NCBI RefSeq assembly: GCF_003594915.1
Contig: NZ_QZCS01000014.1
Location: 1-64,000 of the forward strand
Length of the DNA stretch: 64,000 nt
Reading direction: 5' to 3'
DNA from: Enterobacter chuandaensis
GTDB lineage: Bacteria > Pseudomonadota > Gammaproteobacteria > Enterobacterales > Enterobacteriaceae
Position numbers and translations under genes: made by a program. Positions within the stretch are counted from its first letter, which is position 1. Every line of letters begins with the position of its first letter. Under the pieces are notes generated by a model. That model did not search any database. It saw only the letters and a program-made list of their open reading frames with translations, and was not told where the DNA came from. Of this stretch, positions 51,993-60,479 are shown piece by piece.

Positions 51993-52293
51993 TTTTCTGC
52001 AGGCGGAAAGCTTTCCAGCCCAGCGCAGGTGGAAAGGTCACCCAGGCAATGATCAGGACAACAAGGGAACTCATGCCCCCGGAAAGAATGTGTGTCCGGC
52101 TGCCGGCGATGAGGGTGACCAGCATAACCAGAACCAGCGCGACCGTGATCCATGCCGACACCCGGAAGCGCCGTGAGAGCGCTTCGATGAGATGCTGCAT
52201 GGTGCCTCCGCCTGCTGCAAGCCGGCCCTGTAAGTTGTCCACTTCGCTCTTGCTGAAACCTGCCTCAAGCAGGTCTTTCTCACTGATAGCCAT
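51970..52293 (-). CDS. Small membrane protein downstream of traX
   Basis: 107 residues. A helical N-terminus (about 1-45) is followed by two transmembrane helices (about 48-64 and 72-90). The gene follows traX by 14 bases on the same strand, so they share a transcript. Its 3' end overlaps the DUF4225 gene on the other strand. The function is unknown. Confidence 0.6.
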   Translation of the reverse strand: MAISEKDLLEAGFSKSEVDNLQGRLAAGGGTMQHLIEALSRRFRVSAWITVALVLVMLVTLIAGSRTHILSGGMSSLVVLIIAWVTFPPALGWKAFRLQKTISRKAQ

Positions 52294-52307
52294 TACGTCC
52301 TCCCTAA

Positions 52308-53078
52308 TCAGGCGAAAGTATACTGTATCAGACCAATAATCCCCAGGTGGCCAGCGTAAGCATAGTAAAAGAAATTACGCGGCATGAAACGCTGGCGGCC
52401 TTCCGGACAGATTTCCCTGCAGAAACAAACCACCACCAGGGGGAATACCAGAGTAGGCAGCGTGGCCAGTAATAATGTTTCTGCGGGCATATCCAGGAGA
52501 TGCGATAACCCGTTTAAACAAATCTGTGACAGCACGGCAGTGATGGCTGCCAGCCGCTGCACTCCGGGTGTATCGCTGCCAGAAACCGTTGCCATACTGA
52601 TGGCCAGCGTTATTCCTGCCAGCCCGTAGCTTGCCGGCTGCAGTGGCCAAATCATGAGGGCCAGGAGCAGATATCCGGCGAGCATTCCTTTCCGGCCGTG
52701 CCGGTACTGCAGGGCAAGCAGCTGCGTGACGCCGGCAAACACGAACAGAATGTTCAGGGCCCACCAGGGCTGGTGATGGCAGAAGGCCAGGCTGAACATC
52801 GGCTGCGTGATGACTGCCCAGACCCACAGACGACTGGCTCTCTTCTGCAGTCGTTCCGGGGTACGCTGTACGTTCATCGCCCATATAAGCGTGAACAGGG
52901 GGAAGGCCATCCGGCCAAGCGCATACATCACCGGCCAGGCTGGCGACAGAAACACCGTATTGGTGTGGTCGATAATCATGGCCAGAAGTGCGAGAAGCTT
53001 GACCATATCGAGAGCAGCGGGACTGAGCTGGCTGGCGTTCCGGATAGTGGGAAGAACGTCGGGTACTGAACGATTCAT
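52308..53078 (-). CDS. traX: F-pilin N-acetylase TraX
   Basis: 256 residues (F: 248). It is a polytopic TraX acetyltransferase, with the N-terminal motif ALDMVKLLALLAMIIDHTN (about 22-40), the Gly-Arg-Met-Ala-Phe-Pro-Leu-Phe motif at about 55-62 and about eight hydrophobic helices, ending in FFYYAYAGHLGIIGLIQ. It acetylates the N-terminus of mature TraA pilin. In F it directly follows traI. Here it is some 16 kb away on the opposite strand beside the replicon, so the tra region has been broken up by the island. Confidence 0.93.
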   Translation of the reverse strand: MNRSVPDVLPTIRNASQLSPAALDMVKLLALLAMIIDHTNTVFLSPAWPVMYALGRMAFPLFTLIWAMNVQRTPERLQKRASRLWVWAVITQPMFSLAFCHHQPWWALNILFVFAGVTQLLALQYRHGRKGMLAGYLLLALMIWPLQPASYGLAGITLAISMATVSGSDTPGVQRLAAITAVLSQICLNGLSHLLDMPAETLLLATLPTLVFPLVVVCFCREICPEGRQRFMPRNFFYYAYAGHLGIIGLIQYTFA

Positions 53079-53286
53079 GCTGTATATTCCCCTGGCGACA
53101 CGCGGTTAACAGCCAGCCCTGAACATAATGCCAGAATGCCCTGCCGGTTTGCGTTGTGACCCTGACCCTGAGTTTCTCCAGAATCTTGCGCACCGCAAAT
53201 TCTGATTTATCACGCAGCACGCGCATTGCACCTGCCACATCCTTATTCTGAATACAGATATTTAAAAAATGAAAATCGTTCATCAC
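53079..53286 (-). other. Coding-like stretch upstream of traX
   Basis: A frame that starts at 53286 (Met-Met-Asn-Asp-Phe) reads about 70 plausible residues, with KSEFAVRKILEKLRVRV, and then continues out of frame through traX, where it is only a shadow. This looks like the 5' part of a gene whose end was lost by a frameshift or fusion, or a leader for traX. Bases 53287-53446 are AT-rich and may hold the promoter. Confidence 0.35.
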
Positions 53287-53446
53287 TCTCCCTTCCTTAC
53301 TATATATATCGGCAAAGATATTGATATATTTAGATTAAGGAGTGTAATTGGTTATTATTTTACCATATTTTGCAGGGGCAGATGTTTTATAATTATAAAA
53401 TATGCTGCTGCAAAATAACTTCATATACATCTCAACCAAAAACCGG

Positions 53447-53938
53447 TTATACCTGGCTGATATCCGAAGAGGGAGCTGGATGAAGCTTTGCATAATCTTC
53501 TCGAAGCGATTTTGCCGCGGGTTTCCAAGCTTTCGCCCACTCATCATCCATTCTTCCTACACCTACAATCTTCAGTGCGACAGCATAGGGAGTACGCCCT
53601 TGCTGCTTTGAAAGCCACAGGATGTGATCATCAATTCTGTCATCAGGTAAATCGTCGATAATGGAATGGATAACATCGAGGTCCTCTGGCAGCCACGGCT
53701 TTCCTGTACGGGGAAACACCAGGTCCGGTTCGCGCGGTTTCTTTAACTTCTCGTTTTTAGCGATCTGCCTGGCTTCTTTCTCCGCAGAAACGAGTCGTAG
53801 TCGCTCCTTAAGCCCACCCAGTGTGGCAACCGTTTTAATTAAATTTTCTCGCTGTTCGCGAGTAATACTTTGCTCATCGCAGATAAGGTCGTTCAGGGTA
53901 TCTATGAGTGTATCCACACGATTTTCTGTTAATTTCAT
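53447..53938 (-). CDS. Hypothetical helical protein
   Basis: 163 residues from the ATG at 53938, with GAG eight bases upstream. An ATG 11 codons earlier is possible. The first half (about 1-75) is a charged helical, coiled-coil-like region, and the second half has WLPEDLDVIHSIIDDLPDDRIDD and ILWLSKQQGRTPYAVALKIVGVG. No family is recognised. It lies between traX and parD, on the opposite strand from parD. Confidence 0.6.
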   Translation of the reverse strand: MKLTENRVDTLIDTLNDLICDEQSITREQRENLIKTVATLGGLKERLRLVSAEKEARQIAKNEKLKKPREPDLVFPRTGKPWLPEDLDVIHSIIDDLPDDRIDDHILWLSKQQGRTPYAVALKIVGVGRMDDEWAKAWKPAAKSLREDYAKLHPAPSSDISQV

Positions 53939-54054
53939 TTCCAGCTCTCGCTTAAGGCTATAACTCAGCATTCTATTAGATATCTATCCGATTTCGCATC
54001 CCTGTTGATCTCTTAAATACAGTCCATAGTCTCGATCACTAAGCAGGCAATCCT

Positions 54055-54097
54055 GATGTAAAAATAATATACTGATGTAAGAACAAATCTTACATCA
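54055..54097. promoter_or_regulatory. parD promoter/operator
   Basis: TGATGTAAGA (54073-54082) and TCTTACATCA (54088-54097) form a perfect inverted repeat with a further half-site TGATGTAA at 54055-54062. The AT-rich ATAATATACT lies between, which fits a -10 region. ParD-type antitoxins bind such sites. GGAGGGG follows just before parD. Confidence 0.75.
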
Positions 54098-54112
54098 AGA
54101 AACGGAGGGGTT

Positions 54113-54373
54113 ATGGCACGTACGATGACGGTGGACGTGGGTGAAAAGCTGCGCGAATTTATCGATTCTCTGGTTAAAGCCGATGATTACCGTATACAGA
54201 GCGAGGTCATGCGCGACGCGCTGCGGCTGCTGTGCGAAAAGCAGGCTGAATCCCGTCTTCAGGAACTGCGCGATCTGCTGGCCGAAGGGATAAGCAGCGG
54301 CAAGGCGAAACCATGGAACAAGGATGCATTCCTGAATAATGCCAGGGCCAGGGTGGTAAATGAAAGAGATTGA
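54113..54373 (+). CDS. parD: ParD-family antitoxin
   Basis: 86 residues. The N-terminal ribbon-helix-helix (ARTMTVDVGEKLREFIDSLV pattern, about 2-21) is followed by the helix RIQSEVMRDALRLLCEKQAE and a toxin-binding tail ending in a Asn-rich charged end. Its stop overlaps the start of parE by 14 bases. Because parE is cut off, ParD here has no full toxin and may act as an orphan antitoxin. Confidence 0.92.
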   Translation: MARTMTVDVGEKLREFIDSLVKADDYRIQSEVMRDALRLLCEKQAESRLQELRDLLAEGISSGKAKPWNKDAFLNNARARVVNERD

Positions 54374-54413
54374 GCTGACTCCCAAAGCAGATGTCGGGGA
54401 CGATTCCTTCTAA
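54360..54413 (+). pseudogene. parE: parE, truncated after about ten codons
   Basis: The frame overlapping parD reads Met-Lys-Glu-Ile-Glu-Leu-Thr-Pro-Lys-Ala, the normal opening of ParE, and then seven unrelated residues to a stop at 54411-54413. The rest of parE is missing. The break at about 54390 is therefore the joint where the metabolic segment was joined to the plasmid. Confidence 0.85.
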
Positions 54414-54504
54414 ATGAAGGATTGTGTGGCACCGTCCCTTCCTGACTCACGAGATAACATCCGTTTCATCCTTATCGTAAATATTGAAATTATTGAATTC
54501 AGAA

Positions 54505-55260
54505 TCAACAAGTTACAACTGTCGTATGCTTCGCAACCTCGGCAATACCGTCTTTATCAGCAATATCATTCGTTATCAGCGCGGTAATCTCAGACCAGTC
54601 GCAGATCTTAAATAAGCTACTTCGTTGGAATTTAGTATAATCGCCCAGGATATATTTCTTCTCGGAATGGGCAATGATCGTTCGATCCAGAAAGGCATCC
54701 GAGGAGGACGGAGTTGATGGACCTGTCATATTGTTGAAGCCATCAGTGCCGATGAAGCAGAGATCAACGTTAATATCATTAATCATTGACACAGCCCACC
54801 CACCAAAGACAGAAGAGCTTTTCTTCCTCAGTTCTCCGCCGAACAAAAAGACCTGGTTTTCTGACTCGATCAGCACGCTGGCCACGGGCAAAGAATCGGT
54901 AAAAATTTTAAAGCCAGATTTCATGCACAACAAATTGGCCAGTTCATAGTTAGAACTCCCGGTACCAATGATCATTGAGCTATTGGGGGGGATAAATTCC
55001 AGAGCTTTTCTGGCTATGGCTTGTTTGAAAGTACTGTTTTCCTTTTCCCTTACCTGGAAAGGATGCTCGACAGCGCCCTGTTTTAATGTCGCCCCTCCGT
55101 GGCTTTTAACCAGCAGACCTTTTTTTTCAAGATGGGTGAGATCTTTACGGATGGTTTCATAAGTGACCTCATACTTTTTGGCAAGGTCGCTAACATAAAC
55201 GGTACCCGCCGAAATAATCTCTTCAAGGATCAACTTTCTCCTTTCTTCAACCAGGTACAT
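54505..55260 (-). CDS. DeoR-family transcription regulator of the PTS operon
   Basis: 251 residues. The N-terminal DeoR HTH (about 6-60: ERRKLILEEIISAG, TYETIRKDLTHLEKKGLLVKSHGGA) is followed by a DeoR C-terminal sugar-phosphate sensing domain (GTGSSNYELANLL near 101-113, FIGTDGFNNMTG near 171-182). It lies divergent to the rpiB-like gene, about 370 bases away, and should repress the operon until a sugar-phosphate inducer binds. Confidence 0.93.
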   Translation of the reverse strand: MYLVEERRKLILEEIISAGTVYVSDLAKKYEVTYETIRKDLTHLEKKGLLVKSHGGATLKQGAVEHPFQVREKENSTFKQAIARKALEFIPPNSSMIIGTGSSNYELANLLCMKSGFKIFTDSLPVASVLIESENQVFLFGGELRKKSSSVFGGWAVSMINDINVDLCFIGTDGFNNMTGPSTPSSSDAFLDRTIIAHSEKKYILGDYTKFQRSSLFKICDWSEITALITNDIADKDGIAEVAKHTTVVTC

Positions 55261-55430
55261 CCTTCCCCCTATAACCTTTCAACTCAATGTAATGAAGCGA
55301 ATCATAGCACATAAGATGCAAACTAAAACAAACCAAAGGGAAAGATGAGTAGTCAGAGTTCTGGGAACTGTCGTTCGTGAGAACAAGGGTTAAATCCATT
55401 AAAACTCATTAAAATCAGACAATTAATAAA

Positions 55431-55533
55431 TTTACATCAATTTACATCAACACAGCCGGTAAATCTCTCCCTCCTGTATAACACCATCAAATTGGCTAAT
55501 ATTAGCTTTTATTGGTTTTTAATTCGATGTAAA
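55431..55533. promoter_or_regulatory. Putative DeoR operators
   Basis: TTTACATCAA is repeated in immediate tandem (55431-55440, 55441-55450), and its inverted core GATGTAAA lies at 55526-55533. The sites sit in the AT-rich space between the DeoR gene and the operon start, fitting a looped repressor site. Binding is inferred. The whole 55261-55630 gap has no gene. Confidence 0.6.
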
Positions 55534-55568
55534 TCAATAAGTTAGAAATTTTGTGATTTTGATCTCAG

Positions 55569-55598
55569 TTGACAACCAATATATACCAACATCATACT
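55569..55598 (+). promoter_or_regulatory. Promoter of the sugar operon
   Basis: A perfect -35 TTGACA (55569-55574) is followed after 18 bases by CATACT (55593-55598), a weak -10. It lies 33 bases before the RpiB-like start. A -10 two bases nearer is also possible. Confidence 0.55.
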
Positions 55599-55630
55599 TG
55601 GCTTAAGTTCTTAATGACAGGTTGTTTGAG

Positions 55631-56167
55631 ATGAAAACGAAAATTGCAATCGCATGTGATGATGTTGGATTTGATCGTAAGGAGGAAATTAAAAAGTATC
55701 TCGAAGAAGAGAAAAATGCCGAGGTCGTGTACGATCCCGTGAAACGCAAAGAAGACGGTTTCAACAATTTCGCTCGTCTTGCGGATGAAATGGCAGGTGT
55801 GATTCAGCGGGACGAATGCCGCCTCGGTATCTACATTTGCGGTACCGGAATTGGCTTTACATGCCAGATAAATAAGCACTGGGGGATCCGTGCTGTCGCC
55901 GTCACCAATCCCTACTCGGCCAAGCGAGCAAGACTCAGTAACAATGCACAGGTGATTGGACTTGGCTGCAGAGTTAATGATCTTGAATACACAAAAATGA
56001 TCGTCGATGCCTGGTATGACAACGCGTTCGACTTTGCAACTGCAAGGGAAAATTCCAAAAAGAATCTACTGGAAGCAGAACGGAGTGACAACGCATTACT
56101 GACGAAACCTGAAGATGTTCGATGGAATATGGGTTTCAGACCAGATGATGAGAAATCTGAGGGCTAA
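55631..56167 (+). CDS. RpiB/LacA-LacB-family sugar-phosphate isomerase
   Basis: 178 residues (an earlier TTG at 55622 is less likely). The RpiB fold is clear: IAIACDDVGFDRKEEI at the start, the active-site Cys70 in ICGTGIGF, and NPYSAKRARLSNNAQVIGLGCRV (about 93-115). Family members interconvert aldose- and ketose-phosphates, for example ribose-5-P, allose-6-P or galactose-6-P. It is slightly longer than E. coli RpiB (149). It starts the operon and precedes the IIC gene by four bases, so the substrate is probably the sugar-6-phosphate formed by the PTS. Confidence 0.9.
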   Translation: MKTKIAIACDDVGFDRKEEIKKYLEEEKNAEVVYDPVKRKEDGFNNFARLADEMAGVIQRDECRLGIYICGTGIGFTCQINKHWGIRAVAVTNPYSAKRARLSNNAQVIGLGCRVNDLEYTKMIVDAWYDNAFDFATARENSKKNLLEAERSDNALLTKPEDVRWNMGFRPDDEKSEG

Positions 56168-56170
56168 AAA

Positions 56171-57541
56171 ATGGAACTGATCACACAGTTTATCAATGAC
56201 CTGGGTAATTTTATTTTTATACCGGTCATCTTCCTTATTCTGATGAAACTTCTGGGGCGCCCCCTGTCAGAGTGTATATCATCAGCCATTAAAGTCGGCA
56301 TCGGCTTTATTGCATTAACCATGACCATCAAGCTGATGCTTGAAAAAATGCAGCCAGCGGTTACGGGACTTGCTGAGGCTACCGGTTCCTCACTGAGCGC
56401 CATTGACGTTGGTGGCGCAGCCACCGCCGTAATGGGTTTTGGCTCAAACATGGGGGCGATAATTATTCCTCTGTGCGTTGCCGTGAATATTGCCATGTTG
56501 GTGGCCCGTCTAACGGACTGTGTAAACGTTGACGTGTTTAATCTTCATCAGAATGCCTCTATGGGAGCGATCGTTGGGGTTTATTCCGGCAGCTTCCTTT
56601 ATGGTGTTCTTACGGCTGCATTGTTCCATGTCTGGGCACTTATTGCGGCTGACCTGGGTGCCAAAAACAACGAGAAATTCTTCAACCTGCCAAAAGGCGT
56701 TGCCATCTCCCATCCGGTTGCAAATACCTATTTGCTTTTCGCTTATCCGTTTAACTGGATTTACGATCGCATACCTGGGTTCCGTAATCTGAACGTTACA
56801 GCGGAAAGCATTCAGAAACGCTTTGGTATCCTGGGCGATCCGACCATGGTTGGTTTCATTATTGGTATTCTTCTTGGCTTCTGTGGTTATGGTTGGGAAT
56901 CTCCGTATCACACCATTATCGCCAGCCTGCAGCTGGGTATGTACCTTGCCGCAGTGATGCTCCTGCTGCCACGCATGACCTCAATCATGATGGAAGGTCT
57001 GGTTCCGTTGTCCAACGTGGCGCGTAAGAAACTGGTTAAACGTTTCCCGGATCGTGAGATCACTGTCGGGATGGATACCGCGTTGATTGTTGGTCATCCT
57101 TCAGTTATTGCGCCTGCACTGCTGCTGATCCCGGTCATTGTTATCCTCGCCGTTGTTCTTCCTGGCAACCGCGTGATGCCGCTGGGGGACCTCTCACAGT
57201 TCGTATTCTTTATTGCCTGTATGGTGCCTGTTTTTAATGGCAACATTATTAGAACCTGGGTGACCTCCATCATCCTGTTTGGCAGCGGCTTATACATCGC
57301 TTCCTGGATGGCTCCGGCAACTAATGAAGTGTTCCAGAAATTCGGCACAAATCCTGATGCCAGCGTGATGTACTCATCGCTTAACCCGTCAGCTAACCCG
57401 TTCACCGGCCTTTTTGCTGGCCTCAGCCATGTTGGTATCGCAGGCTATGCTCTCGCCGCTGTGTTGTTGTTGTCCGTTGGCTACTTACTCAAACAGAAAG
57501 CGCGCCGTCAGTTGAAAACTGAGGCAGAAAAAACGGCTTAA
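56171..57541 (+). CDS. PTS EIIC of the galactitol (GatC) type
   Basis: 456 residues with about 10-12 hydrophobic helices. The galactitol-family landmarks are GGAATAVMGFGSNMGAI (about 77-93), DVFNLHQNASMGAIVG and the conserved FAYPFNWIYDRIPG (about 192-205). It imports and, with IIA and IIB, phosphorylates a polyol or hexose. The substrate cannot be told from the sequence. The spacing within the operon is tight. Confidence 0.92.
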   Translation: MELITQFINDLGNFIFIPVIFLILMKLLGRPLSECISSAIKVGIGFIALTMTIKLMLEKMQPAVTGLAEATGSSLSAIDVGGAATAVMGFGSNMGAIIIPLCVAVNIAMLVARLTDCVNVDVFNLHQNASMGAIVGVYSGSFLYGVLTAALFHVWALIAADLGAKNNEKFFNLPKGVAISHPVANTYLLFAYPFNWIYDRIPGFRNLNVTAESIQKRFGILGDPTMVGFIIGILLGFCGYGWESPYHTIIASLQLGMYLAAVMLLLPRMTSIMMEGLVPLSNVARKKLVKRFPDREITVGMDTALIVGHPSVIAPALLLIPVIVILAVVLPGNRVMPLGDLSQFVFFIACMVPVFNGNIIRTWVTSIILFGSGLYIASWMAPATNEVFQKFGTNPDASVMYSSLNPSANPFTGLFAGLSHVGIAGYALAAVLLLSVGYLLKQKARRQLKTEAEKTA

Positions 57542-57562
57542 AACCTCAGAAGGTACCTGAAA

Positions 57563-57856
57563 ATGAAAAAGATTTTAGTTGTATGCGGAAACGGTATTGC
57601 CTCCTCTTCCATTATGGTTTCTGTCCTGCAGGACTATCTGAAAGAACAGAATATCGAAGCGCAGGTAGATAAATCCTCTTTAATGGCCTGTACCACGGAC
57701 ACGTTTAATAGCTATGACCTGATCGTTTCTTCAACCAAGCTGGATAACCCGGGCATCACCACGCGTGTGATTGTGGGAGCAGGCCTGTTAACGGGTCTGG
57801 GCGAAGATGAAATCTTTGATGCTGTTAAAGAAGAAATGCTTGGCCAGGTGAAATGA
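57563..57856 (+). CDS. PTS EIIB (galactitol/SgcB type)
   Basis: 97 residues. The phosphorylated Cys8 lies in ILVVCGNGIASSSIM, typical of IIB of the GatB/lactose-ascorbate superfamily, followed by the flavodoxin-like fold with DLIVSSTKL. It transfers phosphate from IIA to the incoming sugar. Its stop overlaps the start of IIA. Confidence 0.93.
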   Translation: MKKILVVCGNGIASSSIMVSVLQDYLKEQNIEAQVDKSSLMACTTDTFNSYDLIVSSTKLDNPGITTRVIVGAGLLTGLGEDEIFDAVKEEMLGQVK

Positions 57857-58314
57857 TGAAACTTGAGATTCTGGTAAACGACGTCGAGGGTACGATCGCT
57901 GACTGGCATGCTGCAATTGAGTTTGCAGGCCAGAAGCTGCTGGAAAAAGGCTATATCACGCCCGTCTATATACAGGCCTGCCTGGAGCGTGAGAAGACTT
58001 ATCCAACCGGTTTATTGATGGCGAATGGTCAGGGTATTGCCATTCCACATGCGGACTATACGCTGGTAAAAACCAACAGCATAAGCATTGTACGTTTTGA
58101 TAAAGAGGTCGTGTTTGGTCAGATGGAAGATGCTGACCTCACAGTTGAATGCAGCATTATGTTTAATCTCGCATTCGCCACAAGCGATCAGCATATGTCT
58201 GTGCTGCGCCGACTCTTTACGCTCTTCCAGGATATTTCGTTCATCGAGTCGTGCCGTAACCTTAAAACGCACGAAGTCGGGAAATATGTTGAAGAAATGC
58301 TCGACGCATCCTGA
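57853..58314 (+). CDS. PTS EIIA (fructose/mannitol-type fold)
   Basis: 153 residues. The active-site His66 lies in GQGIAIPHAD (59-68), as in GatA and PtsN-like IIA. GMEDADLTVECSIMFNLA and the closing helical part complete the domain. It receives phosphate from HPr and gives it to IIB. ATGA overlap with IIB. The start may be one codon later (57856). It is followed by a terminator. Confidence 0.93.
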   Translation: MMKLEILVNDVEGTIADWHAAIEFAGQKLLEKGYITPVYIQACLEREKTYPTGLLMANGQGIAIPHADYTLVKTNSISIVRFDKEVVFGQMEDADLTVECSIMFNLAFATSDQHMSVLRRLFTLFQDISFIESCRNLKTHEVGKYVEEMLDAS

Positions 58315-58321
58315 TAAACAA

Positions 58322-58349
58322 AAGGCAGATATACCCTGTCTGCCTTTTT
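58322..58349 (+). terminator. Intrinsic terminator between IIA and the SIS gene
   Basis: AAGGCAGA and TCTGCCTTTTT (stem 58323-58329 with 58339-58345) with a T run. It can end most transcripts after IIA, so the SIS isomerase gene may be expressed less, or only by read-through. Confidence 0.8.
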
Positions 58350-58359
58350 CAATAAAAGA

Positions 58360-58890
58360 ATGACCATAATGAAAAAGTACTCCCTCGTTTTGAAAGAGTT
58401 ATCTTCACTTGTGGATAAAATCGATGAGAAAGAATTTAGCACACTTGTTGATTCTATTATTACTGCCGGTCATGTATTTCTTGCCGGTGCTGGACGTTCA
58501 GGGCAAATGATAAACGCTTTTGCTAACCGGCTGATGCATCTTGGCCTGTCCGTCAGTGTGGTCGGGGAAATCAGCGCTCCGCATTCCCGCAAAAACGACC
58601 TGATGATCGTTGGTTCAGGCTCCGGAGAGACCCAACGCCTGATCAACCAGGTGAAAATTGCTAAGAATAATGGCGTTTATATTGCGCTCATCACTACCTC
58701 ACCAGATTCAACTCTGGCGACCCTGGCGGATTATGTGCTCACTATCCCGGCAGTCCATAGCGTTCAACCGATGGCCTCTCTCTTCGAACAGGCTTCCCTG
58801 CTGACCTATGACAGTATGGTTCTGGCATTAATGGCCAATCTTAATGAAACGAATGAGACAATGAAGGAACGGCACGCCGATATTGAGTGA
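58360..58890 (+). CDS. SIS-domain sugar isomerase (6-phospho-3-hexuloisomerase-like)
   Basis: 176 residues from 58360. An ATG at 58369 has better ribosome spacing. The SIS fold is clear: FLAGAGRSGQMINAFANRLMHLG (about 41-63), VGSGSGETQRLI (about 86-97) and ITTSPDSTLATLADYVLTI. It resembles HxlB, which converts hex-3-ulose-6-P to fructose-6-P. With the RpiB-like enzyme it could form a two-isomerase route to fructose-6-P. Separated from IIA by a terminator. Confidence 0.88.
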   Translation: MTIMKKYSLVLKELSSLVDKIDEKEFSTLVDSIITAGHVFLAGAGRSGQMINAFANRLMHLGLSVSVVGEISAPHSRKNDLMIVGSGSGETQRLINQVKIAKNNGVYIALITTSPDSTLATLADYVLTIPAVHSVQPMASLFEQASLLTYDSMVLALMANLNETNETMKERHADIE

Positions 58891-58901
58891 TTCAGACGAG
58901 G

Positions 58902-58930
58902 CGGCTATTACCCTAGGAGCCTAATAGCCG
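58902..58930 (+). terminator. Hairpin after the SIS gene
   Basis: CGGCTATTA (58902-58910) and TAATAGCCG (58922-58930) form a nine-base perfect stem, 12 bases after the stop. The T tract is poor, so it may be a Rho-linked or weak terminator. Confidence 0.6.
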
Positions 58931-58938
58931 TATCAAAA

Positions 58939-59040
58939 TCAGCAATCAGCACATTTAAGAGCGTCAATAATACCTTCGTCTTTTTCGCCCCCAACGACCC
59001 CAATCAGTTTCTTTGTCGCACACAATTGATACGCTGGCAT
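58939..59040 (-). other. Coding-like remnant (33 residues, thioredoxin-like end)
   Basis: A minus-strand frame encodes YQLCATKKLIGVVGG followed by EKDEGIIDAL and a Cys-rich end, resembling the last third of a thioredoxin-like protein. There is no ribosome site, and the region upstream has stops, so it looks like a gene remnant. Confidence 0.35.
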
Positions 59041-59112
59041 GCTAAAATCAGAACTGTTCAGCGTCCTATCCAGTCTCTCTGGTCATAGTGTTTCGTCATC
59101 CTGTTCTCCTGG

Positions 59113-60348
59113 CTACATTGTTGTGGTTATGGTTCCGGTAGAACTGGCACTCAATGCGTTGCTTATGCGGCTAAGCCCTTCGGCAAGCACGGCGCGTGGA
59201 CAAGCCAGATTAAGACGTATGTACCCGTCTCCGTTACTGACAAACATTTGTCCCCCTTCAAGCAATACACCCGCATGTCTGGCAAAAAATAGGGTTACTT
59301 CTTCCTGATTACTGACATCCAGCAGAGGAGAGATATCAATCCATGCCAGATAGGTCCCTTCCGGAATGATAAAACGGGCCAGCGGATGATATGTTCTCAG
59401 ATAGTCCTGTAGAAAACGGAAATTCTCGTCAATGTAGAGCCTGAGCTGAGTCAACCACTCATCGCACTCGGACCAGGCGGCCTTGTTAGCCACCAGACTC
59501 AACGGTGAGATAAAATCATCATGCAGGCGAAGCCATTCTGCTCTCACTGAGGCATCAGGGATCATGATATTTGCAAGCAGATTACCCGCCAGGTTGAACG
59601 TCTTGCTGGTCGACATGCAGGTGATAATTTTATGATTTTCAGGAAAAACTGACGCGGCGGGGATGTGCGTGACGCCCGAGCGGGATAAATCACAGTGGAT
59701 TTCATCAGAAATAACCCACACATCATGTTTAATGCATAACGCTATCATTTTCTGCAACTCATCACGTCGCCAGACACGTCCGGTCGGATTATGCGGGTTA
59801 CAGAGGAAGAAGGCTTTAATTCGCAGCTGGTAATCGCACAGAGTTTGTTCCATTGCCTCAAAATCTACCGCCCATTCGCCTTCGTTGTTGCTAAGCGGGC
59901 AATCGACGACACGACGACCGCTATACTCTCCAGCTTTTTTAAACGGTGCATAAGAAGGGGTCAGGATGAGGATGCTGTCTTCTTCATGGGTCAGTAACGG
60001 AACAAGGCGGTTAAGCGCAGGGATAATACCAGGGGAGAAAACAATGCTCTCTTCCGGAAACCGATATCCGTAATTCCTTTCACACCAGGCCCCAAAAATA
60101 TCATAGTAATCTCTGTCATAAACGCGGGTGTAGCCAAGAATTTTTTTATCTAACCGGGAACGTATGGCTTCAAGCACCGGATCGGGTGTGGGAAAAGCCA
60201 TGTCTGCTACCCAGAGGTTTATAAAACCAGTGGCCGGTACTTCCGGCAAGGGGCTTTCATGGTCACCGAACATATATTCGCGCCAGCCGTCGACGGTTAA
60301 GCTATCTGTTCCAGTCCTGTCCACTACTTCATCAAAATCATATTTCAT
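59113..60348 (-). CDS. PatB/MalY-type cysteine-S-conjugate beta-lyase (PLP enzyme)
   Basis: 411 residues. A fold-type I aminotransferase with PLP-binding Lys249 (MSTSKTFNLAG), CNPHNPTGR (about 183-191) and ISDEIHCDL (213-221). MalY/PatB proteins cleave cystathionine or Cys conjugates to give pyruvate, ammonia and a thiol. MalY also controls the maltose regulon. The substrate is not known here. It is transcribed with, or near, the EamA gene, which is 130 bases downstream-to-upstream on the same strand. Confidence 0.9.
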   Translation of the reverse strand: MKYDFDEVVDRTGTDSLTVDGWREYMFGDHESPLPEVPATGFINLWVADMAFPTPDPVLEAIRSRLDKKILGYTRVYDRDYYDIFGAWCERNYGYRFPEESIVFSPGIIPALNRLVPLLTHEEDSILILTPSYAPFKKAGEYSGRRVVDCPLSNNEGEWAVDFEAMEQTLCDYQLRIKAFFLCNPHNPTGRVWRRDELQKMIALCIKHDVWVISDEIHCDLSRSGVTHIPAASVFPENHKIITCMSTSKTFNLAGNLLANIMIPDASVRAEWLRLHDDFISPLSLVANKAAWSECDEWLTQLRLYIDENFRFLQDYLRTYHPLARFIIPEGTYLAWIDISPLLDVSNQEEVTLFFARHAGVLLEGGQMFVSNGDGYIRLNLACPRAVLAEGLSRISNALSASSTGTITTTM

Positions 60349-60479
60349 AGAGGTTACCCGGTTAGTTTATCAAATGAGGTTACAGCGCCACTGACTTTTG
60401 CTAACAATTAGATATTCCATTGCTTTAAAATCTAAAAAACCATTTGCAGAGTGATCAAGTCATGACTGGCACGTTAATA

